Source: CABYIR01 sp038103905 (GTDB lineage: Bacteria; Pseudomonadota; Alphaproteobacteria; Pelagibacterales; AG-422-B15). From it: a stretch of DNA of 64,000 bases. Location: positions 62,001-126,000 of the forward strand of contig JAYNZW010000001.1 in assembly GCA_038103905.1 (NCBI GenBank), in the 5' to 3' direction. This document shows, piece after piece, positions 9,181 to 16,901 of the stretch (position 1 is its first letter; each line of letters opens with the position of its first letter). A program made the translations under genes and the position numbers. Under the pieces are notes generated by a model, which ran no database searches, had not been told where the DNA came from, and was given only the letters and a program-made list of their open reading frames with translations.

Positions 9181-10446
9181 TTAATTTGATTTATTCATTG
9201 ATTGAAAAAATTCAGCATTGCTTTTGGTATCTTTCAGCTTGCTAAGTAAAAATTCGATAGAATCCATTGTTCCCATTGGGTTCAGAATTCTTCTAAGAAC
9301 ATACATTTTTTGAAGATCATCGGGAGCGAGTAGTATCTCTTCTTTTCTTGTACCTGACTTTGTAATATCAATCGCAGGATATGTTCTTTTGTCAGCAACT
9401 TTTCTATCAAGTATGATTTCTGAATTACCAGTTCCTTTGAATTCTTCAAAAATCACCTCATCCATTCTACTTCCCGTATCAATCAGTGCAGTAGATATTA
9501 TTGTTAGTGATCCACCATCCTCAATATTTCTAGCAGCACCAAAAAACCTCTTTGGGCGTTGAAGTGCGTTTGCATCCACACCACCAGTTAAAACCTTTCC
9601 AGAACTTGGCACCACTGTATTATACGCTCGGCCTAAACGCGTAATTGAATCTAGTAATATGACCACATCTTTCTTATGCTCAACTAATCTTTTTGCTTTT
9701 TCAATAACCATCTCAGCAACTTGAACATGCCTTGATGCAGGCTCATCAAAAGTTGAGCTCACAACCTCTCCTTTTACTGATCGCTGCATGTCAGTAACTT
9801 CCTCTGGTCTTTCATCAATAAGCAAGACCATTAAATAACACTCAGGATGATTTTCAGTTATTGAGTGAGCAATGTTTTGAAGTAATACAGTCTTTCCGGT
9901 TCTAGGAGGAGATACAATTAGTGCTCTTTGGCCTTTTCCTATTGGAGACACAAGGTCTATAACCCTTGCACTGGCATCTTTTGATGGTTTTTCAGTTTCT
10001 AACTTGATTTGTTGATCCGGATAAAGTGGTGTTAAATTGTCAAAATTAATTTTATTTTTACTTTTTTCATTACTTTCATAATTAATTTTATCTACTTTAA
10101 GTAAAGCAAAATATCGCTCTCCATCTTTTGGTGCACGTATTGGACCTTCTACTGTATCTCCAGACCGTAAAGAGAATCTTTTTATTTGACTTGGACTTAC
10201 ATAAATATCATCTGGACCTGGAAGATAGTTCGCCTCCATGGATCTTAAAAATCCAAAGCCATCTTGAAGTACCTCTAAAACCCCCTCACCATCAATTTCT
10301 TTTTTATCTGCAGCAAGATTTTTTAATATAGAAAACAACATGTCTTGCGTACGCATAGAGCTGGCATTTTCAACTCCAAGTTCTTCGGCGTATTCAAGTA
10401 GTTCTTTTGGGGTCTTTCTTTTTAGTTCTCTTAATTTGAGATTCAT
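9181..10446 (-). CDS. rho: Transcription termination factor Rho
   Basis: Rho is the hexameric RNA helicase that ends transcription at C-rich unstructured sites. The 421 residues contain the N-terminal helical domain starting LKRKTPKELLEYAEEL, a cold-shock-like RNA-binding domain (GFGFLRS), Walker A SPPRTGKTVLLQ and the GRAYNTVVPSSGK region. C-terminal residues match the family. The rho-hemJ-hemH-hemE order beside the origin is conserved in alphaproteobacteria. Rho termination may matter here because intrinsic terminators are scarce in the window. Confidence 0.98.
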   Translation of the reverse strand: MNLKLRELKRKTPKELLEYAEELGVENASSMRTQDMLFSILKNLAADKKEIDGEGVLEVLQDGFGFLRSMEANYLPGPDDIYVSPSQIKRFSLRSGDTVEGPIRAPKDGERYFALLKVDKINYESNEKSKNKINFDNLTPLYPDQQIKLETEKPSKDASARVIDLVSPIGKGQRALIVSPPRTGKTVLLQNIAHSITENHPECYLMVLLIDERPEEVTDMQRSVKGEVVSSTFDEPASRHVQVAEMVIEKAKRLVEHKKDVVILLDSITRLGRAYNTVVPSSGKVLTGGVDANALQRPKRFFGAARNIEDGGSLTIISTALIDTGSRMDEVIFEEFKGTGNSEIILDRKVADKRTYPAIDITKSGTRKEEILLAPDDLQKMYVLRRILNPMGTMDSIEFLLSKLKDTKSNAEFFQSMNKSN

Positions 10447-10546
10447 ATGATTTAATGTGATTGAGTAAATTTAAATAAAATAAAAAATGGGATTTAATCT
10501 AGAATTGAAGGTATTATTTAGAATAAAAAATTAATTAAAGCAAGTC

Positions 10547-10978
10547 TTAATTTGGCTTAAAAATAGCCATTATTATAATAATTATTAATAAAATAGTCGG
10601 CAGTTCATTAATATATCTATAAAACTTTTCAGAACGATCCCTTTGATCATTTTCGAAATTTCTAACTATTTTTGCAAAAAAACCATGACACCCCGACATA
10701 AACAAAACTAACAATAGCTTTATTTGCAACCAAAGCTCTAACATAATTTCAAATCCAATATGACCGATTAACAAAAAACCAAATACCCAGGTTGATATCA
10801 TTGCGGGGTTCATAATGATTTTAAGAAGCTTTCTCTCCATTATTTTGAATGTTTCAGAGGAATCGGTGCCAACATCTTTTTGCGAATGATAAACAAACAG
10901 CCTGGGCAAGTAAAACATTCCTGCCATCCAAGCAGTAAAGCTGATTATATGTACTGATAAAAAAATATTATAGAGCAT
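10547..10978 (-). CDS. hemJ: Protoporphyrinogen oxidase HemJ
   Basis: HemJ is the membrane protoporphyrinogen IX oxidase of many proteobacteria, which makes protoporphyrin IX for HemH. The 143-residue protein has about four hydrophobic segments. The N-terminal motif SVHIISFTAWMAGMFYLPRLFVYH contains the conserved histidine at residue 10. The conserved lysine-containing stretch LWLQIKLLLVLFMSG follows the second half. It overlaps the hemH end by 11 bases, which places it in the heme operon. Confidence 0.93.
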   Translation of the reverse strand: MLYNIFLSVHIISFTAWMAGMFYLPRLFVYHSQKDVGTDSSETFKIMERKLLKIIMNPAMISTWVFGFLLIGHIGFEIMLELWLQIKLLLVLFMSGCHGFFAKIVRNFENDQRDRSEKFYRYINELPTILLIIIIIMAIFKPN

Positions 10979-11987
10979 TATTGTTTTTACATTTCTTAAA
11001 ATGAATTGGGCATATTCTGTTTATTACGTTTCCCTCGGACTCACAACCCAATCCCTGTTTAACAATGTTACCTAATGATGAAATAAATGTCTTATTTATA
11101 TTAAGTGCTGGTACAACATGATATTTTTTAAAGTTTTTTTGCAACGCATATTCTCTATATTCTATATCCAGCTCTACAAGTGTTTCTGAATGATCCGACA
11201 CAAAAGCAATTGGCACAATGACTATTTCAACATTGTCACTGATTGCTTTATCAATAGCCTCGGTTGTAGACGGTCCGATCCATTTCAATGGACCCACTCT
11301 ACTTTGATAACAGATGGTATAGTTTTTTTCATTCATTAATTGAACAATTCCATCCACTGTTTTTTCAACTTGCCATTGGTATGGGTCTCCTCTTTTAATT
11401 GTGATTTCAGGAAGGCCGTGTGCGGAAAAAAGAATTCGATAGTTTTTGAGTCCTTTGATTTTTTCTTCAATTAGTTCAATATGAGATTCTAAAAAAACTC
11501 TGTTGCTTGGGTAACAACAAATGTGCCTTGTGGTTTTAATTAGTTTTGATTTCTTCGATTGTTTATACCACTCTTCTAATGAGGACTCTGTTGTTGCGGT
11601 TGAGTACTGAGGGTATAAAGGCAGTAAAAAAATGTTGTCTGGATTGTAATTTTTAACACTTTGAACAACCGCTTTTGTCATAGGGTGCCAATAGCGCATA
11701 CAAACAAACACTTTGTTTTCATGGAGGGTGTTATTATTAAGCCATTTCTCAAGCTCGTCTGCTTGCCTCATTGTTGTTTCAAGAATAGGTGACTTTCCTC
11801 CAATTTGTTCATAAATTTCTGTCGCCTCTTTATTTCTTCTACTAGAAATTAGTTTAGCCAAAAGAAACCTGAGTGGGTTTGGGAGGTTAATTATTTTTTT
11901 ATCATTAAATAAATTAAATAAAAAAGGCTGAACACTTTTGATTTTGTCAGGACCGCCTAGATTAAACAAAACGACTGCTGTTTTCAT
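10968..11987 (-). CDS. hemH: Ferrochelatase
   Basis: Ferrochelatase inserts ferrous iron into protoporphyrin IX to give heme. The 339 residues show the N-terminal motif VLFNLGGPDK, the active-site region FSAHGLPEITIKRGDPY with the catalytic histidine, and the SRVGPLKWIGPST segment. A late glutamate in VSDHSETLVELDIEY is also conserved. The C-terminus holds two cysteines (ICPIHFKKC), but I cannot say whether a cluster binds there. It overlaps hemE by four bases and hemJ by 11. Confidence 0.97.
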   Translation of the reverse strand: MKTAVVLFNLGGPDKIKSVQPFLFNLFNDKKIINLPNPLRFLLAKLISSRRNKEATEIYEQIGGKSPILETTMRQADELEKWLNNNTLHENKVFVCMRYWHPMTKAVVQSVKNYNPDNIFLLPLYPQYSTATTESSLEEWYKQSKKSKLIKTTRHICCYPSNRVFLESHIELIEEKIKGLKNYRILFSAHGLPEITIKRGDPYQWQVEKTVDGIVQLMNEKNYTICYQSRVGPLKWIGPSTTEAIDKAISDNVEIVIVPIAFVSDHSETLVELDIEYREYALQKNFKKYHVVPALNINKTFISSLGNIVKQGLGCESEGNVINRICPIHFKKCKNNNAL

Positions 11988-12970
11988 TTTTTCTTAATCG
12001 CCTCAATTAAAGTAATAATATTTTCAATTTTTGTGTCAGGCAAAACACCATGGCCAAGGTTAAAAATATGGGGATGATTTTTAAAAGTTGTTAAAATTTC
12101 CATTGCTTTATTTTTTAACTCTTCACCTCCACCCAAAAGTATTAAAGGATCAAGGTTTCCCTGAAAACAAATATTTTGATTTAGTTGTGAGATATTTGAT
12201 AACGAAAATTTTGTATCTAGAGAAATACAATCCAATGTTTCAATGTTTGAGTATTTAACATAGTTATTTAAAGATGTTTCCCTGGGAAAACCGATGGTCT
12301 GAACATTTAATTTCTTTATCTCTTCAGTTATTTTTTTTGCAGGCTCAACACACCACTCTTCAAATTGTTCATCATTTAATAGTCCGGACCATGACTCAAA
12401 TATTTGAAAAGCGTCTATACCACTTTCAGCTTGTTTTATTGCGTGCAATATGATCACATCTGTAACTTTATTTATATTATTTTTGATTTGCTCTTCTTTT
12501 TCTGAAATTAATTTCTGACTTATAATCTTTCTTTCGTTTGCTCCAAACAAACAATAAAGCAACGTTGACCAAGCGCCGCCACTGAAGCCCAATAGTGGTT
12601 TGCTGTTTTTACTTTTTACCTCCTGTATTGAATCATAAATAACTTGAGTTTTTTTAAGGTTTGGCTTTTCTTGAAAGTTGATTTTAACAGTAGGGCCTGT
12701 ACCAGAATTTTCAAACTTGGGGGTTCCGCCCATTATGTATGGAACCATTAATATATCTGAAAAAATTATCGCAGCATCAATTTTATATCGTAACAAAGGT
12801 TGTAAAGTAGCTTCAACAATAGCGTCTTTACATAAAAACATATCAAGCAAATTCTTATATTTAGATTTTAATTTATGATATTCAGGTAGATGTCTGCCCG
12901 CTTGCCTCATAAACCAAACAGGCGTTTCTTTGGTTTTATTTCCCTTTAGATTATCTATTAAAATACTCAT
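11984..12970 (-). CDS. hemE: Uroporphyrinogen decarboxylase
   Basis: HemE removes four carboxyl groups from uroporphyrinogen III to make coproporphyrinogen III in heme synthesis. The 328 residues start with the conserved substrate-binding motif WFMRQAGRHLPEYH. AAIIFSDILMVP and the C-terminal FNLGHGVLPDT are hallmarks. The usual GAPWTL segment reads GGAWSTL here. The start codon abuts the AT-rich edge of the proposed oriC, the classic hemE-origin arrangement of alphaproteobacteria. Confidence 0.97.
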   Translation of the reverse strand: MSILIDNLKGNKTKETPVWFMRQAGRHLPEYHKLKSKYKNLLDMFLCKDAIVEATLQPLLRYKIDAAIIFSDILMVPYIMGGTPKFENSGTGPTVKINFQEKPNLKKTQVIYDSIQEVKSKNSKPLLGFSGGAWSTLLYCLFGANERKIISQKLISEKEEQIKNNINKVTDVIILHAIKQAESGIDAFQIFESWSGLLNDEQFEEWCVEPAKKITEEIKKLNVQTIGFPRETSLNNYVKYSNIETLDCISLDTKFSLSNISQLNQNICFQGNLDPLILLGGGEELKNKAMEILTTFKNHPHIFNLGHGVLPDTKIENIITLIEAIKKK

Positions 12971-12998
12971 AAATATATATATAAGGTAGTAGTAGTTG
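12971..12998 (-). promoter_or_regulatory. AT-rich tract and TAG triplets, candidate unwinding element
   Basis: Bases 12971-12984 are only A and T. Next to them, 12987-12995 read TAGTAGTAG on the plus strand. Read on the minus strand from the nearest DnaA-like box, the order is box, 18-base spacer, CTACTACTA, then AT-rich DNA. This matches the layout and orientation of DnaA-trio elements, on which DnaA assembles to open the duplex. Function is inferred by analogy. Confidence 0.5.
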
Positions 12999-13013
12999 TT
13001 GTCCTTGTGTGTT

Positions 13014-13022
13014 TGTGGTTAA
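13014..13022 (-). promoter_or_regulatory. DnaA-box-like site 1
   Basis: On the minus strand this reads TTAACCACA, one mismatch from TTATCCACA. It is the box closest to the TAG triplets and points toward them. Its last four plus-strand bases are shared with the left half of the CtrA site. Confidence 0.5.
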
Positions 13023-13033
13023 TTCGCTTTTAA
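13019..13033. promoter_or_regulatory. CtrA binding site
   Basis: The sequence is TTAA, seven bases (TTCGCTT), TTAA. This is an exact match to the full CtrA consensus TTAA-N7-TTAA. CtrA represses initiation at the Caulobacter origin, and this site shares four bases with a DnaA-like box. Because the region is AT-rich, a chance match is possible, but its position at the origin favours a real site. Confidence 0.6.
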
Positions 13034-13038
13034 ATTTT

Positions 13039-13047
13039 TTATCAACA
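13039..13047 (+). promoter_or_regulatory. DnaA-box-like site 2
   Basis: TTATCAACA differs from TTATCCACA at one base. The same 9-mer occurs again in reverse orientation at 13102-13110, which supports a real repeated element. Confidence 0.6.
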
Positions 13048-13090
13048 CTAAAAAAACCCAAAAACTCAACAAAAACAAGATAAAAACAAA

Positions 13091-13099
13091 ATATTCACA
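13091..13099 (+). promoter_or_regulatory. DnaA-box-like site 3
   Basis: ATATTCACA differs from TTATNCACA at the first base only. It lies two bases from the inverted site 4, giving a closely spaced head-to-head pair. Confidence 0.45.
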
Positions 13100-13101
13100 A
13101 C

Positions 13102-13110
13102 TGTTGATAA
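13102..13110 (-). promoter_or_regulatory. DnaA-box-like site 4
   Basis: The minus strand reads TTATCAACA, identical to site 2 and one mismatch from the consensus. Confidence 0.6.
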
Positions 13111-13130
13111 TTGATATGGAAAAGTTCACA

Positions 13131-13139
13131 AGTGCATAA
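13131..13139 (-). promoter_or_regulatory. DnaA-box-like site 5
   Basis: The minus strand reads TTATGCACT, one mismatch (last base) from TTATNCACA. Confidence 0.45.
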
Positions 13140-13248
13140 CTAATAATAAACATCTAATAAAGGTAGTTTATTTATATAAAAAACAAGACAATTAACATTT
13201 ATAAAGAAAAACAAACAACATATATAAAGATATTATAGTCTTATTAAC

Positions 13249-13842
13249 ATGAATATACATCTTGCATCAAAAAGCGAAACTAGAGGAAAACTACTAAAAA
13301 ATGCAAAAATTAGATTTTCCCACATTGATCACGGCGTTGATGAGGATGAAGTAAAAATTTCACTTCAAAGCCATTCACCAACAGAAATTGCTGTCAAGCT
13401 TTCTGAGTTAAAAGCAACCCAACCCAACCCCCCAAACAAGGAAGACCTTGTTATCGGATCAGATCAAGTTTTAGATTTGGAGGGAAAGCTGTTTAATAAA
13501 GCAAGAGACTTAACAGAGGCAAAATCTCAGCTAATAGATCTTAGTGGTAAAAAACACCACCTAATAACATCAACGGTGGTTGCACAAAATAAAAATATAA
13601 TTTGGAGACACCTTGATAAATCTACGCTTGTGATGAGGTCTTTAACTACTAAAGAAATAGACAACTATTTAAACGAAGTTGATAAATCTATTTTAAGTCT
13701 AGTCGGTGTTTATGCTATCGAACAAGAAGGAATAAAATTATTTGAAAAGATAGACGGTGATTTTTTTTCAATACAAGGACTATCTGTCACCCCATTAATA
13801 AATTTTTTAAGGCAACATAACTTGATTTTGAATAATGAGTAA
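13249..13842 (+). CDS. maf: Maf-type nucleoside triphosphate pyrophosphatase
   Basis: Maf proteins hydrolyse non-canonical or modified nucleoside triphosphates to monophosphates and are linked to septum control. The 197 residues start with the family motif ASKSETRGKLL (usually ASxSPRRxxLL). The catalytic region GSDQVLDLEGKLFNKA lies near residue 67. The C-terminal SLVGVYAIEQEG and GDFFSIQGLSVTPLI fit. It is the first gene right of the origin and overlaps aroE by eight bases. The substrate cannot be told from sequence. Confidence 0.93.
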   Translation: MNIHLASKSETRGKLLKNAKIRFSHIDHGVDEDEVKISLQSHSPTEIAVKLSELKATQPNPPNKEDLVIGSDQVLDLEGKLFNKARDLTEAKSQLIDLSGKKHHLITSTVVAQNKNIIWRHLDKSTLVMRSLTTKEIDNYLNEVDKSILSLVGVYAIEQEGIKLFEKIDGDFFSIQGLSVTPLINFLRQHNLILNNE

Positions 13843-14650
13843 TCATACAGCAGTTATTGGCCAACCTATTGAACATAGTATTTCTCCAAAGATTCATAAT
13901 TTTTGGATTAAAGAAAATAGAATTAAGGTTGGTGAGTATAAAAAAATATCTTTAAACAAAGAAGAGGTGAAAAGTTTTCTAGAAAAATGTTTGGCCGAAA
14001 ACTATAAAGGATTAAATGTTACCGTGCCCTACAAAGAACTAGCTTTTGAATTGTGTGATCAAAATTCTCCTATGGCTGAAAAACTACAAGCTGTAAACAC
14101 CATTACATTTAGTGAAAATAAAATTATCGGAGATAATACAGATCCAATAGGCTTTAAAAATTCTATATCATCAAACAATCAAGTTAAGTACATTGAAAAT
14201 AAAAAAGTACTAGTGATAGGAGCGGGAGGTTCAGCACGATCTATTATTTATCAACTACAGTTGATGGGAGCGAGCGTTGTCAACGCAAATAGAACAGAGC
14301 ACAAAAGTGAAAAAATCAAAAAAAGCCTTAATATCAACTTTGATATTTGTTCACTACAAGATATCCCCTCGATATTAAAAGAAATTGATTTCGTGGTTAA
14401 TACAACCAGCCTTGGTATTGGGGGAACAAACAATACTCTTGTCGACTTTAACTTATTAAAAGAAAACTCTTTTGTTTATGATTTAATTTATAATCCAAAG
14501 AGAACACAATTTTTAATAGATGCAGAGCACAAAGGTCATCAAGTTCAGAACGGTTTACAAATGTTAATTCTTCAAGCCGCAGCATCATTTAAAATCTGGC
14601 ATGGTATTGAGCCACTAATTTCTGATCAATTAATAAAAAGTTTGGAATAA
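13835..14650 (+). CDS. aroE: Shikimate dehydrogenase
   Basis: AroE reduces 3-dehydroshikimate to shikimate with NADPH in aromatic amino acid synthesis. The 271 residues show the substrate-binding GQPIEHSISPKIHN, the catalytic lysine motif NVTVPYKE, the NADP loop GAGGSARSI and the C-terminal NGLQMLILQAA. It overlaps maf by eight bases and is followed by coaE after two, consistent with one operon. Confidence 0.97.
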   Translation: MSNHTAVIGQPIEHSISPKIHNFWIKENRIKVGEYKKISLNKEEVKSFLEKCLAENYKGLNVTVPYKELAFELCDQNSPMAEKLQAVNTITFSENKIIGDNTDPIGFKNSISSNNQVKYIENKKVLVIGAGGSARSIIYQLQLMGASVVNANRTEHKSEKIKKSLNINFDICSLQDIPSILKEIDFVVNTTSLGIGGTNNTLVDFNLLKENSFVYDLIYNPKRTQFLIDAEHKGHQVQNGLQMLILQAAASFKIWHGIEPLISDQLIKSLE

Positions 14651-14652
14651 TA

Positions 14653-15276
14653 ATGTTGCTTGTGGGTTTAACTGGTTCAATTGGTATGGGTAAGTCAACA
14701 ACCGCATCAATGTTTAAAGATTATAAATTTGCTGTCTACAATGCAGATGACACAGTTCATTACATTTATGAAAATGATGAGATTATAATAAATAAAATTG
14801 AGCAGTCGTTTCCAGGATCGAAAGTTGATGGCAAAGTCAGTAGGGATGTTTTAAAAAACGAATTAAGCAAAAACCCAAAGAGATTTAAAGAACTTGAGTC
14901 CATTATTCATCCTGCAACTCGTCAATATCAAATATCATTTATAAAACAAATGATAGAGAAAGAACGCATAGGATGTATTTTAGATATCCCCCTTTTATTT
15001 GAAACTGGTGGCGAAAAGTACGTTGATGTCTCTGTTGTTGTAACAGCCTCTAAAGAAACTCAGTATCAAAGGGTTATAAATGAACGTGGATTAGATGCAG
15101 ATCTATTTGAGCAAATATTAGCGCAACAAATGCCTGATCAAGAAAAATGTGAAAGAGCAGATTATGTTATTTCGACAAATAATAATATGGACTCAACGAG
15201 AAAAGAAGTTGAAAACATAGCTGGTAAATTAGTTCTTCTTGAGCCTAAAGCATGGAATGATTATTATAACAAATGA
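14653..15276 (+). CDS. coaE: Dephospho-CoA kinase
   Basis: CoaE phosphorylates dephospho-CoA in the last step of coenzyme A synthesis. The 207 residues begin with the P-loop GLTGSIGMGKSTT. YNADDTVHYIY, the HPATRQYQ motif and DIPLLFETGGE are family features. It overlaps dnaQ by four bases (ATGA). The aroE-coaE-dnaQ-secB order near the origin is typical of alphaproteobacteria. Confidence 0.97.
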   Translation: MLLVGLTGSIGMGKSTTASMFKDYKFAVYNADDTVHYIYENDEIIINKIEQSFPGSKVDGKVSRDVLKNELSKNPKRFKELESIIHPATRQYQISFIKQMIEKERIGCILDIPLLFETGGEKYVDVSVVVTASKETQYQRVINERGLDADLFEQILAQQMPDQEKCERADYVISTNNNMDSTRKEVENIAGKLVLLEPKAWNDYYNK

Positions 15277-15962
15277 GAGAAATCATATTAGATACTGAAA
15301 CCACAGGTCTTAACCCCAGTGAAGGGCATAGAGTCATTGAAATTGCGGCTATAGAAATTATAGATTTTTTACCAACTGGAAAAACATTTCATAAATATAT
15401 AAATCCTGAAAGGGACGTTCCTCAACAGTCAACAGATATCCATGGTTTGACTATTGATTTTTTAAGCGATAAGAAAATTTTTAGAAAGATAGCTGATGAA
15501 TTTTTAGAGTTTGTTTCTGACTCACCAATCATTGCGCATAATGTAGATTTTGATATAGGGTTTTTAAATTATGAATTATCTAATTGTGAAAAAGACAAAT
15601 TAACTAATAAAACTATAGATACAGTAGAAATCGCGCGTGAAAAATTTCCTGGACAGAGTGTTTCCTTAGATGCTTTGTGTAAACGATATAATATTAATAT
15701 TGCGGCCAGAGAAAAGCACTCAGCTATATTGGATACAGAACTTTTATCAAAAGTTTATATTGAATTACTAGATAAAAAAGAACCAACATTAGATTTAAAT
15801 ATTGATACTAAAACTTTTGAAAATGACACTGAATTTGATGTATCAAAATTTAAGAATAGAGAATTACCAATGCGTCTTTCAAAAGAGGAAGAAGAATTGC
15901 ATAAAGACTTTGTTGAAACCCTTGGTCCAAAAGCTATTTGGAAAAAAATTAATTCTAATTAA
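15273..15962 (+). CDS. dnaQ: DNA polymerase III epsilon subunit (proofreading exonuclease)
   Basis: DnaQ is the 3'-5' proofreading exonuclease of the replicative polymerase. The 229 residues carry the three exonuclease motifs: ILDTETTGLNP (Exo I) at about residue 5, AHNVDFDIGFLNYE (Exo II) near 90, and HSAILDTELLSKVY (Exo III, DEDDh type) near 150. The C-terminal tail probably binds the polymerase alpha subunit. Its 3' end overlaps the convergent secB by eight bases. Confidence 0.96.
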   Translation: MREIILDTETTGLNPSEGHRVIEIAAIEIIDFLPTGKTFHKYINPERDVPQQSTDIHGLTIDFLSDKKIFRKIADEFLEFVSDSPIIAHNVDFDIGFLNYELSNCEKDKLTNKTIDTVEIAREKFPGQSVSLDALCKRYNINIAAREKHSAILDTELLSKVYIELLDKKEPTLDLNIDTKTFENDTEFDVSKFKNRELPMRLSKEEEELHKDFVETLGPKAIWKKINSN

Positions 15963-16392
15963 TTGACTCTTCTTTTGCCTCTTTTTTTTGTTGATACAAT
16001 TTTGCAAAGTTAACAGGGTCTAGTAACAATGGTGGCAAACCACCATCTGCATGCAGATCATAGATTATTCTTCTAGCAAATGGAAAAATTAATCTTGGAC
16101 ACTCAACCAACAAATACGGTTCTCTAATATCATCTGTAAGATTTTCAATTTCAAAAATGCCCACATATTTTAAATCGATTAGATATACACTTTTTTCATT
16201 TTGTATTGCTGCAATGTTGATATTTAGTTCAATTTCGAAAACATTAGTATCTTTTTGATTAGTTGCTTTTACATCTATGTTTGCTTTTATTTCTGGTTTC
16301 TCAGTTTGGGCTCGAAATGACATGGGACCTTGGGGATTTTCAAAAGATAAATCTCTAACAAACTGGGTTATAATTTTTGCTTGTACGTCCAT
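15955..16392 (-). CDS. secB: Protein-export chaperone SecB
   Basis: SecB is a tetrameric chaperone that keeps precursors unfolded and hands them to SecA. The 145 residues show the conserved start QFVRDLSFENPQGP and the late CPRLIFPFARRI and GLPPLLLDPVNF segments. Its start overlaps the fxsA stop by one base (TAATG), and its end overlaps dnaQ by eight. Confidence 0.96.
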   Translation of the reverse strand: MDVQAKIITQFVRDLSFENPQGPMSFRAQTEKPEIKANIDVKATNQKDTNVFEIELNINIAAIQNEKSVYLIDLKYVGIFEIENLTDDIREPYLLVECPRLIFPFARRIIYDLHADGGLPPLLLDPVNFAKLYQQKKEAKEESIN

Positions 16393-16835
16393 TAATTCTC
16401 GTCCTTGTTATCCACTTCTTCAAATTCGCCTTCAATAGGATTATTTATATCGTGTTTTGATTTATATGCAAAATTAGATCTATTTTTAATGAATAAGCTT
16501 ATTAATGTTTTGCCAATAAAAAATCTTGTAATTGGGATCAATCCCACGAACCCAATTGCGTCAGTAAAAAAACCAGGTATTAATAGTAAAATACCCGAGA
16601 TCAGTATTACAAAGCCATCGAATAAACTTCGAACTGGTAACTCTTGATTTTGGATCTCTTTTTGCATTTTTCGTAAAGTATTAAATCCTTGCTGTCTTAC
16701 CAAATACACGCCTATTCCCGCAGTTAAAAAAATTAACAATATTGTGTTTACAGTCCCTAATGCATCTCCAAATTGAATAAATAATGATATTTCAATGATT
16801 GGTAATACTATGAAAATTAACAATAAATAGATCAT
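16392..16835 (-). CDS. fxsA: FxsA family membrane protein
   Basis: FxsA is a small cytoplasmic membrane protein; in E. coli its overproduction relieves exclusion of phage T7. The 147 residues have an N-terminal hydrophobic segment (LLIFIVLPIIEISLFI), further membrane segments near residues 25-45 and 70-105, and a charged C-terminal tail. The TAGIGVYLVRQQG motif is typical. The physiological role is not known. The order Tim44-fxsA-secB-dnaQ is conserved in alphaproteobacteria. Confidence 0.9.
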   Translation of the reverse strand: MIYLLLIFIVLPIIEISLFIQFGDALGTVNTILLIFLTAGIGVYLVRQQGFNTLRKMQKEIQNQELPVRSLFDGFVILISGILLLIPGFFTDAIGFVGLIPITRFFIGKTLISLFIKNRSNFAYKSKHDINNPIEGEFEEVDNKDEN

Positions 16836-16888
16836 TTGTTACTTATTTCTTATTGAAACTTTAATTTTAGTAGTTACATATATTACAC

Positions 16889-16894
16889 TATAAT
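16889..16894 (+). promoter_or_regulatory. Candidate -10 element of the Tim44-like gene
   Basis: TATAAT matches the -10 consensus exactly and ends seven bases before the ATG of the Tim44-like gene. If used, the transcript would be leaderless or nearly so. No good -35 is seen at the usual distance, so this is weak. Confidence 0.3.
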
Positions 16895-16901
16895 AAAATA
16901 T

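Larger units (their letters stand above)
12971..13248. other. Probable chromosomal replication origin (oriC)
   Basis: This gene-free stretch lies between hemE and maf, where the origin lies in Caulobacter and related bacteria. It contains five DnaA-box-like 9-mers, a full CtrA site, a TAG triplet run, a TA-rich tract next to hemE and a 48-base stretch made almost only of A and C. Genes diverge from it on both sides, with mostly leftward genes to the left and rightward genes to the right. parAB and parS lie within about 10 kb. Origin activity itself is inferred. Confidence 0.85.
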
